Under the pieces are notes generated by a model. The model was not told the DNA's origin. It searched no databases and saw only the letters and a program-made list of their open reading frames with translations. This document shows, piece by piece, positions 1 through 5,585 of a DNA stretch of 8,472 nucleotides. This DNA comes from CAYOFK01 sp964403185 (lineage in GTDB: Bacteria > Bacteroidota > Bacteroidia > Bacteroidales > VadinHA17), in contig CAYOFK010000133.1 of the NCBI GenBank assembly GCA_964403185.1, forward strand, positions 1-8,472, in the 5' to 3' direction. Position numbers and translations under genes: made by a program. Within the stretch, counting starts at the first letter, position 1. Each line of letters starts with the position of its first letter.

Positions 1-33
1 GCAGGTGCGCTAACCGGACTGCGCTACACCCCG
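1..33 (-). tRNA. tRNA-Pro, 5' part only (runs off the left edge)
   Basis: Read on the minus strand, the segment starts CGGGGTG (acceptor 5' strand), then TA, then a D arm with GCGC/GCGC stems around the loop AGTCCGGTTA, a single A, and CCTGC as the 5' strand of the anticodon stem. This is the exact layout of the first 33 nt of a tRNA. The C at position 1 and the general sequence match bacterial tRNA-Pro. The anticodon lies beyond the window edge, so the isotype is inferred from the 5' half only. Confidence 0.75.
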
Positions 34-73
34 TAAATATCAATCTTCGACGTAGGTAAAGTACATCTTTTCA

Positions 74-189
74 GTGCGCTAATCCCGAAAAACAGAAAAT
101 CTGTGATTTTCATAGTTTTTCGAGGATCCTCGATTTTTATTTCAAAGCGCAGCTTTGGAAAAATCGGGACCGGACTGCGCTACACCCCG
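74..189 (-). pseudogene. tRNA-Pro 5'-end fragment(s) with hairpin-rich insert
   Basis: Positions 169-189 repeat exactly the 21 bp at 13-33, that is the first 21 nt of the neighbouring tRNA (acceptor strand, half of the D arm). A further 9 bp at 74-82 (gtgcgctaa) match the part of the tRNA that should come next. Between them sit about 86 bp that begin TCCCG and end CGGGA and fold into hairpins. No anticodon or T arm follows on the left side, so this cannot be a working tRNA. The 21-bp repeat is certain; the reading as one interrupted pseudogene rests on the short 9-bp match. Confidence 0.5.
83..169. repeat. Hairpin-rich element with 6-bp inverted ends
   Basis: The ends are inverted: TCCCGA at 83-88 and TCGGGA at 164-169. 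Inside, 86-93 pairs perfectly with 115-122 and 95-101 pairs perfectly with 105-111 around a TGT loop, giving a roughly 15-bp stem with one small bulge. This is followed by a perfect 14-bp palindrome at 120-133 and a 5-bp stem at 144-148/152-156. The density of self-complementarity is far above what is expected by chance. It could be a miniature mobile element, a REP-like repeat or a set of transcription terminators; no transposase is present. Confidence 0.4.
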
Positions 190-386
190 CTGTGTCCGCG
201 GAAGCCATCAACGAAAGCGGATGATACCAAAAGGTTAATATCTAAAGAACTTCTCACCAAAATTGAACAAGCCAACAGGCTCATGTTTTGAGTGTGCAAA
301 TGTATGTAATTTATTGGTTCAGGCAAAGGATTTTATTGTCCTGATCCAAAACCCTGGAAATCCATTCTTAATAGTTTTAAATTATA
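190..386. other. Non-coding spacer downstream of hipT
   Basis: No convincing gene is seen here on either strand. Short open frames crossing it have no recognisable content and continue antisense into hipT. The AT-rich right end receives the 3' end of the hipBS-hipT operon, but I see no strong hairpin plus T-tract terminator. The words ccctggaaa recur at 352-360 and 392-400, which may be chance. Confidence 0.5.
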
Positions 387-1325
387 TTACACCCTGGAAA
401 GACGCTCATCGAAAACATCTTCATACTTCCTTTTCATCTCTTCAGATAAGAAAGAACTCTCTATTAGTTCAGATGCTTTGCTTTTGCTTTTATATAATCG
501 CTTAAATGCCCCTTCAATCTGTTTCCCGGATAATCCTAAACCTTTACCAAACCTTTTAAATAGTGGTCGGTTTAGTTTCTTCTTTTTACCTTCTATAGAC
601 AAAACAAGTTCTTCAGCATCTGCAGGGTCAACAATTAGTACATTTAGAAGATCATATGCCGGAGATAAAATCCATCCATATGATGATTCTATCATCGAAA
701 AGTTCTTTAGATGCATATCGCTGTTTCCTGTCAGAAAACAAAACAATGTAATTTCATAAAACAAAAGTTTATCCAATAAAGGATTGCTTGAATATTGTCC
801 GAGAGCTTTCCCAATCTTCTCCATAGAACCTATATATTTATCAAAAGCTTCTAACACCTGGAACATATCAATCATATGTATCTTACTACCATCATGCTTA
901 CGGTCAATTCGTTTGGTGATATATGACAATTCTCCCGATTGTAACCTAATTAAACTTGAAGGCACAACTTTAATCCCAAAAGCCTCTTCCGCTATCCTCA
1001 TTGTCAGATGCTCATTCTCTGGTAACTCCGGATAATTGTGGGCAGGTGGTTTGAAAATATAATTCCCTCCAAGAGCACCCATAACTGTTAACCTCGTTTG
1101 CCGGTCTTCTGTTGATTCCCTTACTAAAGTCAAAGAAAGTTTTGCCTGAACGCCGGGGACAGAAATACTTCGTTCCACAACCTTTTTAGCCAGTTCCGAC
1201 ATTTGAGCTAAAGTATAATGTAATTTTGGAGCAAGCTTTGATCCAAAAAATTTCAAACTGCAATTTTCATGATAATCCAATCCTTCAGCAAGTTCATTGT
1301 AGCAATATAAACACTTGTTATTCAT
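387..1325 (-). CDS. hipT: HipT-like serine/threonine kinase toxin (HipA C-terminal family)
   Basis: This 312-residue protein is the kinase part of HipA without the usual N-terminal subdomain, which is encoded separately just upstream. Visible kinase elements are a glycine-rich loop SVPGVQAK (55-62), a conserved FKP lysine (Lys92), a catalytic-loop segment GNSDMHLKN (200-208, Asp203 and Asn208) and a metal-binding DFG-equivalent SPAYD (221-225). Family knowledge: E. coli HipA phosphorylates glutamyl-tRNA synthetase and HipT of HipBST phosphorylates tryptophanyl-tRNA synthetase; the target here is unknown. The ATG at 1325 overlaps the end of hipS by 8 bp (ATGAATAA) and gives the family start MNNKCLYC; an in-frame start at 1349 would overlap more and adds eight atypical residues. 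The N terminus carries Cys5, Cys8, His19 and Cys22, possibly a small metal site. No frameshift or lost catalytic residue is seen. Confidence 0.9.
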   Translation of the reverse strand: MNNKCLYCYNELAEGLDYHENCSLKFFGSKLAPKLHYTLAQMSELAKKVVERSISVPGVQAKLSLTLVRESTEDRQTRLTVMGALGGNYIFKPPAHNYPELPENEHLTMRIAEEAFGIKVVPSSLIRLQSGELSYITKRIDRKHDGSKIHMIDMFQVLEAFDKYIGSMEKIGKALGQYSSNPLLDKLLFYEITLFCFLTGNSDMHLKNFSMIESSYGWILSPAYDLLNVLIVDPADAEELVLSIEGKKKKLNRPLFKRFGKGLGLSGKQIEGAFKRLYKSKSKASELIESSFLSEEMKRKYEDVFDERLSRV

Positions 1326-1650
1326 CCTTTTCAAGTATTGGTACAACACTAACCGCCCCTATACAGTCTTTACAGCAGGCTAACAACAAACCCATTCTGT
1401 CATTCTGGTTTATTTTCCAGTTTTTTGATGCAATGTCCAGGAGCCAACCCTCAGGAATTAAACCATCGAAGAATGGAAACAACCTTTTGTCCTTATAAGG
1501 AGCTTCGGATACAGGCATGGAAAAACAAATATGTTTGTCAGGATACTTTGAAACATAGTCTTCCTTATAAATGAAAGCATACTCGCCATCAGCAGTTTCA
1601 GTCAGTATTCCTGCAAGAAACTCTTTATAATAAATCTCGGCTCTTCTCAT
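1318..1650 (-). CDS. hipS: HipS-like protein: stand-alone HipA N-terminal subdomain
   Basis: This 110-residue protein corresponds to N-subdomain 1 of HipA. Recognisable pieces are the strand region ICFSMPVSEAPY (41-52), the family core FFDGLIPEGWLL (60-71) and CCKDCIGAVSVVP (92-104), equivalent to the GRDCxGALxxxP segment of HipA. There is no kinase motif. In E. coli HipBST the equivalent HipS is the component that neutralises the HipT kinase, so an antitoxin or kinase-inhibitor role is inferred. It starts 11 bp after hipB stops and its last codons overlap hipT by 8 bp, so translation of the two is probably coupled. No Shine-Dalgarno sequence is visible, as is usual in Bacteroidota. A split caused by a recent frameshift in a fused hipA is unlikely because hipT has its own family-typical N terminus. 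Confidence 0.85.
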   Translation of the reverse strand: MRRAEIYYKEFLAGILTETADGEYAFIYKEDYVSKYPDKHICFSMPVSEAPYKDKRLFPFFDGLIPEGWLLDIASKNWKINQNDRMGLLLACCKDCIGAVSVVPILEKDE

Positions 1651-1661
1651 ATAATTCTTAT

Positions 1662-1871
1662 TTATTCATCCAAATCTGCTGACCTTACCGGCGCTAATTC
1701 ATGTCCAAACATGCTTAGAACAAGGTTGACTTTTTCCATGTTTAAATTCACTTTCCCCTGTTCAATCTTTCTTACTACTGTCAAGGCAACTCCAGTTCTT
1801 TCAGCAAATTCCCCCTGGGTCATTTTAACCTCTTTTCTTCTTTGTTTAACAAACTCTGATAATCTTTTCAT
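1662..1871 (-). CDS. hipB: HipB / Y4mF-type HTH antitoxin and operon repressor
   Basis: This 69-residue protein is an XRE/Cro-type helix-turn-helix protein that fills almost its whole length. The segment MTQGEFAERTGV (17-28) is helix 2 and the turn, followed by the recognition helix (about 29-38, ALTVVRKIEQ) and then GKVNLNMEKVNLVLSMFG (39-56) for helices 4 and 5. The short tail HELAPVRSADLDE resembles Bacteroidota antitoxins annotated as Y4mF family. It is the first gene of the operon, 11 bp before hipS. As in other hip modules it should bind the operators just upstream (1909-1974) and repress its own operon, with HipS and HipT as possible co-repressors. The start at 1871 is the only one that preserves helix 1. 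Confidence 0.88.
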   Translation of the reverse strand: MKRLSEFVKQRRKEVKMTQGEFAERTGVALTVVRKIEQGKVNLNMEKVNLVLSMFGHELAPVRSADLDE

Positions 1872-1897
1872 TATATGCTTAATAATATAATTATTAA

Positions 1898-1905
1898 CAA
1901 ATGTA
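1898..1905 (-). promoter_or_regulatory. Candidate hipB -7 box (TAnnTTTG)
   Basis: The minus strand reads TACATTTG, a full match to the Bacteroidota -7 element, 26 bp before the hipB ATG. A well-spaced -33 TTG is not evident; the nearest (1934-1939) is too far. The box lies directly beside operator 1, so repressor binding there would block it. Confidence 0.5.
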
Positions 1906-1908
1906 AGA

Positions 1909-1930
1909 ATATTATATGTAATTACATATA
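1909..1930. promoter_or_regulatory. Operator 1 of the hip operon (18-bp perfect palindrome)
   Basis: TATATGTAATTACATATA at 1913-1930 is a perfect palindrome centred between 1921 and 1922. Its left half extends to ATATTATATGTAA (1909-1921), which is the exact reverse complement of 1962-1974. It lies next to the candidate -7 box of hipB, as expected of a HipB autorepression site. Confidence 0.6.
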
Positions 1931-1948
1931 TTTCAACAATGCAATTTA

Positions 1949-1974
1949 ATATTATATCTTTTTACATATAATAT
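1949..1974. promoter_or_regulatory. Operator 2 of the hip operon
   Basis: The arms ATATTATAT (1949-1957) and ATATAATAT (1966-1974) are perfect inverted repeats around an 8-nt spacer. The right arm extends to TTACATATAATAT (1962-1974), the exact inverse of the operator 1 half-site. The centre is between 1961 and 1962, exactly 40 bp from that of operator 1, so both sites would face the same side of the helix. Confidence 0.5.
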
Positions 1975-1975
1975 C

Positions 1976-2058
1976 CTTGTAACTTACTCATAAAATGCCA
2001 ACTCAAATTTCAGAATCCATAGTCTGATATATTGAAAGATTTACATGTTCTAAAGGAA
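1976..2058. other. Spacer between hip operators and repeat array
   Basis: AT-rich sequence between the second operator and the start of the tandem repeat. No gene, stable hairpin or promoter match is visible. Confidence 0.4.
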
Positions 2059-2107
2059 AAGGGATTACCTCCGGTGATCCCCAGGGATGGCCCTGCAACA
2101 CAATGAA

Positions 2108-2207
2108 NNNNNNNNNNNNNNNNNNNNNNNNNNNNNNNNNNNNNNNNNNNNNNNNNNNNNNNNNNNNNNNNNNNNNNNNNNNNNNNNNNNNNNNNNNNNN
2201 NNNNNNN
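2108..2207. other. Assembly gap (100 N)
   Basis: This is a run of exactly 100 unknown bases, the conventional placeholder for a gap of unknown size. Both flanks are the same 111-bp repeat unit, so the true content is probably zero or more extra copies. Confidence 0.95.
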
Positions 2208-2305
2208 AAACCAGTCACTGCGTGACCGGAAATTTTATTTGGAGCAGCCCTTACTCAAGCAACAGCGGGAAGGGATTACCTCCGGTGATCCCCAGGGATG
2301 GCCCT

Positions 2306-2522
<217 letters not shown>

Positions 2523-2889
2523 GTTTGGAACGCTTATTTATTTAAACTGTCAATTTCTTATAACGCATTTTTGCCCTCCCGTCGGGATTACTCACCGCAG
2601 TAGCGGCTCGTGAGACCGCTCACTCTGTTCGCTTAGTTACTCGACCCTGACCTTAAACGTCAGGGTCTCATGAGCTCGTCGCCACCTTACTCCTACCCGG
2701 TTAAGCCACCCTGCCGACAGGCAAAAATAAAAAATTGCCCTGCAACCTCAAAACAATTGATCACCAAAAATAAAACAGCCGGGATCTGACAGAAAAATTA
2801 CATGATATCAAGCAGGAGTTCCTGAACAGGTAATTATTTCAAACTTTTTAAAGGAGATTGAAACTGACTCAGCTATAAAATCTGTTATT
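2523..2889. other. Non-coding, hairpin-rich spacer
   Basis: No supportable gene. It holds a perfect 9-bp stem (2643-2651 with 2659-2667, 7-nt loop) and a smaller stem CCGC-AGTA-GCGG around 2598-2609. It also holds a stretch near 2697-2721 whose minus strand (GGCAGGGTGGCTTAACC) resembles the D-arm region of a serine or leucine tRNA but lacks the rest of a cloverleaf. CCCTGCAAC at 2738-2746 repeats a word from the 111-bp unit. A promoter for tRNA-Ser should lie near its left end, but no clear match was found. Confidence 0.45.
2643..2667. repeat. Perfect 9-bp stem-loop
   Basis: GACCCTGAC (2643-2651) and GTCAGGGTC (2659-2667) are perfectly complementary around a 7-nt loop. No T tract follows on either strand, so it is not a classical intrinsic terminator. 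Its function is unknown. Confidence 0.5.
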
Positions 2890-3096
2890 CTAACGCCTTC
2901 TTTGCCTTCTGACCTTTTTCGCTCTTTTCTTAAGTGATTTCTGATACTTCGCCGAGAAAAACTTTTTGTTCTTCCCAAGGTGGGTTGTTTCAACATGAGT
3001 GCCTCTGATGTAACCAGATCCTCCACAGGAAGTGCTGCCAACTCCAATAAGGGAGAATAAGAAAATAGGGATGAGTATCTTCCAGGCGCGCTTCAT
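2890..3096 (-). CDS. Small basic lipoprotein-like protein, function unknown
   Basis: A 68-residue open frame begins MKRAWKILIPIFLFSLIGVG (positive n-region, hydrophobic core at about 6-20) followed by STSC, giving a relaxed lipobox with Cys24. If cleaved there, a mature peptide of 45 residues results. It is glycine-rich at first (CGGSGY), then strongly basic, ending KKRAKKVRRQRRR. Tiny lipoproteins with a Lys/Arg tail are common in Bacteroidota and mostly uncharacterised. It is monocistronic, on the same strand as tRNA-Ser. A TAttTTTG match on the minus strand at 3174-3181 could be its -7 box, giving a leader of about 70 nt. A competing frame at 2808-3047 lacks signal-like features and is taken as a shadow. 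I cannot assign a function. Confidence 0.55.
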   Translation of the reverse strand: MKRAWKILIPIFLFSLIGVGSTSCGGSGYIRGTHVETTHLGKNKKFFSAKYQKSLKKRAKKVRRQRRR

Positions 3097-3245
3097 GATG
3101 TTTCAAATAGTGCTTTTTCGTTTTTACGATTAATAAATGAAAAAGTTATTTATAATCATTCTTTCGAAGATAACAAAAATAAAAGGAATGACCACTAATT
3201 AAAGATGAGTTACATCATCTTTACCCAGTAAAGTCTGTCACTGAT

Positions 3246-3287
3246 CAAATCGTTCGGATTTGAACCTGATTTGTATCAAAACCGAAC
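3246..3287 (+). promoter_or_regulatory. Two mutually exclusive stem-loops
   Basis: CAAATC (3246-3251) pairs perfectly with GATTTG (3257-3262). The alternative is 3252-3262 pairing with 3277-3287 over 11 positions with one mismatch. The two folds share 3257-3262 and cannot coexist. GATTTG recurs at 3268-3273. This could be a protein-binding site or an RNA switch; no known riboswitch consensus is recognised. Confidence 0.3.
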
Positions 3288-3354
3288 AGTATAATCTGTG
3301 GCATCAGCATTTAATAGTGTTGTATATTGCTGTATATCTTATATTTATAATTAT

Positions 3355-3370
3355 TGGCACGTAGATTGTG
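3355..3370 (+). promoter_or_regulatory. Weak sigma-54-like promoter candidate
   Basis: TTGGCACG, four bases, then TTGTG resembles the -24/-12 consensus with correct spacing, but the -12 GC dinucleotide is GT. A start near 3381 would give a transcript of about 115 nt ending at the 3465-3499 terminator. With this mismatch it may be chance. Confidence 0.25.
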
Positions 3371-3464
3371 GATTAGTTATGGGGTTAAATAAATAAAAGA
3401 CCAGTTTTTTGATGGATTAATTGGTTATTTTAAATTTTATTCCATTGGGATAAAGTTAGGGGTT

Positions 3465-3499
3465 AAGAGTTTCCGGAAACGGAAACTCTTTCTTTTTAA
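3465..3499 (+). terminator. Strong intrinsic terminator hairpin with GAAA loop
   Basis: A perfect 11-bp stem AAGAGTTTCCG/CGGAAACTCTT closes on a GAAA tetraloop and is followed by TCTTTTTAA. The T tract exists only in the plus direction. It lies 110 bp before the symporter start and has no coding gene upstream on its strand. Confidence 0.75.
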
Positions 3500-3562
3500 C
3501 CTGTCCTCACCTGTTTCAGACTGTTTTATGTCCATTAATAGTCCAACTTAATCAGGATTTTA

Positions 3563-3570
3563 TATTTTTG
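3563..3570 (+). promoter_or_regulatory. Candidate -7 box of the symporter gene
   Basis: TATTTTTG matches TAnnTTTG and lies 39 bp before the ATG, after the orphan terminator. No good -33 TTG is seen at the usual distance, so it is a weak call in T-rich sequence. Confidence 0.35.
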
Positions 3571-3608
3571 TTTCTTTCATTTTTATTCACCCCCTTTATA
3601 AGAACCCC

Positions 3609-5411
3609 ATGCAAAGCATCAATGATTTTCTGGTCAGGCTTGACGGATATATTGGCGGCCACCCGTGGTTTGTGTTTCTGCTTCTTGGAACCGGTGTATT
3701 TTTCACCATTTACCTTGGGTTTCCACAAATCAGGTATTTCAAACATGCCATCCGCATTGTTAAAGGCAAATATGACCATAAAGACGATGTGGGCGACACC
3801 TCCCACTTCCAGGCCTTAACCACCGCACTTTCGGGCACTGTTGGAACCGGAAATATCGCCGGGGTTGCCCTGGCCATCCATCTTGGGGGGCCTGCGGCAT
3901 TGTTCTGGATGCTGGTTACGGCCATGATCGGGATGTGCACCAAGTTTGTGGAGGTTACCATTTCCCATAAATACAGGGACATACTGCCTGACGGTTCCGT
4001 TTCAGGAGGTCCCATGTATTATATGAAAAAGCGCCTCAACATCAAACTCAAAAGCGGCAAGCTCATAAAGATCGGGGTTGTGATGGGTGCATTCTTCGCA
4101 ATAGCTACCGTACTGTCCTCTTTTGGAACGGGAAGCCTGCCCCAGATAAACAGTATTTCAAACTCTGTTTTCGCCACATTTGGGATCAATCATGTAATCA
4201 CCGGGGCTATTCTGGCCGTTTTACTTGGAATGGTGATCATTGGCGGCATCAAAAGAATTGCCCTTGTTACATCCACCCTGGTTCCGGCCATGGCCTTTAT
4301 ATATCTGACCGGGGCCTTACTGGTTATTTTTACCAATTATGAAAATATCGGCTCATCCTTCATTTCCATTTTCAGTAACGCCTTTACAGGAACCGCCGCT
4401 ACCGGGGGCTTTCTTGGAGCCAGCGTAGCCTGGGCCATAAACAGGGGCGTAAACAGAGGGCTGTTTTCCAATGAGGCCGGCCAGGGATCTGCACCCATTG
4501 CACACTCAGCGGCCAAAGCACCGGAACCGGTTTCCGAGGGTATGGTAGCCATCCTGGAACCCTTTATCGATACCATCGTAATTTGTACTCTTACGGGCCT
4601 GGTACTTCTCTCTTCCGGCGTTTGGAATGAAAAACTTGAAAATCAGTTCCAGGAGACAGACATGCAGTTTGTTGTGGGATCTTACGATGACCGGATAGAT
4701 TCTGACAGAATAATCCTGGCAAATCATATCAGCAAAAAGAAATCCTTACCCAAACTCGACCTGTTTTCAGGAACACTGCAAATAAATGAAGGCCAAATGC
4801 TTAATAAAGATATAACCTTATTGCATGCACAATCCGTGGCCGAAGATTTCAAATTTATCAGGGGCACACAAATGTTCACGGGTGAGATCACCATTGATGC
4901 GGGCAAGATCATCATTCCGGAGGGACAAAAAAAGAAACTGGGAGAAACCATCCGGTCCTTATTCAGCAGAGAATCGTCTGACCTGGTTTATGTTCGGGGC
5001 AAATCATTGATGCACAGTGCCCCTCTCACAACAAAAGCATTTACGCGGAGTGTCATGGGTGAATGGGGTAAATATATCGTTTCCATTGGATTATTGCTTT
5101 TTGCATTCTCCACTGCCATCTCCTGGTCGTATTATGGCGACCGGGCCATCACCTATCTGATAGGTCCGCAATTTGTTGTGTACTACAGAATTGTATATGT
5201 TCTGGCCTTTTTTATCGCTTCGTTTACGGACACCACCATCATTTGGTCACTTTCCTACATTACCATCGCACTCATGACAGTACCCAATCTCATAGGCCTC
5301 ATTGTTCTTCAACGGGATATAAAGGGAACCATCAGGCAGTACTGGGAAGACTTTTCAAAACAATATTCCGGGGAAAAGATATCTCAGAAGTATCTTAAAG
5401 GAAAAGGATAG
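3609..5411 (+). CDS. Sodium:alanine/glycine symporter (AGCS family) with a large soluble insert
   Basis: This 600-residue inner-membrane transporter of the AGCS family (AlsT/DagA/AgcS) imports alanine or glycine with Na+ (or H+). Family marks are the loop LSGTVGTGNIAGVALAIHLG (74-93), GGPMYYM (133-139) and the signature NRGLFSNEAGQGSAPIAHSA (282-301). About ten hydrophobic segments are visible, for example 20-36, 97-110, 154-172, 197-213, 222-241, 320-336, 488-506, 526-540 and 547-567. Typical members are about 450-500 residues. The excess here is a hydrophilic stretch, about 340-467, between SSGVW and APLTTKAF where ordinary members have a short loop. The ATG at 3609 has no Shine-Dalgarno sequence but leaves the N terminus family-like. 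The gene is monocistronic and convergent with the methyltransferase gene. The substrate cannot be told from sequence alone. Confidence 0.93.
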   Translation: MQSINDFLVRLDGYIGGHPWFVFLLLGTGVFFTIYLGFPQIRYFKHAIRIVKGKYDHKDDVGDTSHFQALTTALSGTVGTGNIAGVALAIHLGGPAALFWMLVTAMIGMCTKFVEVTISHKYRDILPDGSVSGGPMYYMKKRLNIKLKSGKLIKIGVVMGAFFAIATVLSSFGTGSLPQINSISNSVFATFGINHVITGAILAVLLGMVIIGGIKRIALVTSTLVPAMAFIYLTGALLVIFTNYENIGSSFISIFSNAFTGTAATGGFLGASVAWAINRGVNRGLFSNEAGQGSAPIAHSAAKAPEPVSEGMVAILEPFIDTIVICTLTGLVLLSSGVWNEKLENQFQETDMQFVVGSYDDRIDSDRIILANHISKKKSLPKLDLFSGTLQINEGQMLNKDITLLHAQSVAEDFKFIRGTQMFTGEITIDAGKIIIPEGQKKKLGETIRSLFSRESSDLVYVRGKSLMHSAPLTTKAFTRSVMGEWGKYIVSIGLLLFAFSTAISWSYYGDRAITYLIGPQFVVYYRIVYVLAFFIASFTDTTIIWSLSYITIALMTVPNLIGLIVLQRDIKGTIRQYWEDFSKQYSGEKISQKYLKGKG

Positions 5412-5495
5412 TATTTTATGATTTGGGGGCACGATTGACAAATAGCATTCAGGTTTAGCATGATTTCTGTAGAGCGACTTTCCTGCCAAAGGCAT

Positions 5496-5551
5496 TCCTG
5501 TCAAACTTATACAGTTTGCTTCACTCGTCTAACTCGCTCGCAATGACAGGA
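5496..5551. repeat. Inverted repeat in the convergent intergenic region
   Basis: TCCTGTCA (5496-5503) and TGACAGGA (5544-5551) are perfect inverted repeats separated by 40 bp that include a small AAACT/AGTTT stem and the phrase ACTCGCTCGCAATGACAGG. It lies between two gene 3' ends. It may be a dispersed intergenic repeat; it has no T tract typical of a terminator. Confidence 0.4.
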
Positions 5552-5585
5552 TGGAGTTTCCACTTTGATAATCAGGTAAATTAAT

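Larger units (their letters stand above)
3097..3608. other. Non-coding region with hairpins and an orphan terminator
   Basis: About 510 bp without a credible gene, between the divergent lipoprotein gene and the symporter gene. It contains overlapping stem-loops at 3246-3287, a sigma-54-like sequence at 3355-3370, a strong terminator hairpin at 3465-3499 and a -7-like box at 3563-3570. The terminator has no known gene before it on the plus strand, so a short non-coding transcript or a leader RNA is possible. Confidence 0.5.

Noticed and set aside
1318..1349. hipS and hipT as a frameshifted single hipA gene
   Set aside because: hipT has its own family-typical start (MNNKCLYC) and the split order matches known HipBST systems; no disrupted motif is seen at the junction.
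2808..3047. 79-codon minus-strand frame overlapping the small lipoprotein gene
   Set aside because: No signal or domain features, and it overlaps a frame with a signal-like N terminus and lipobox-like cysteine.
3100..3608. Glycine riboswitch before the symporter gene
   Set aside because: Expected from the transporter type, but the conserved glycine-aptamer core and tandem layout are not visible.
3710..4015. 101-codon minus-strand frame and similar frames within 4337-4951
   Set aside because: Antisense shadows of the symporter gene, without recognisable domains.
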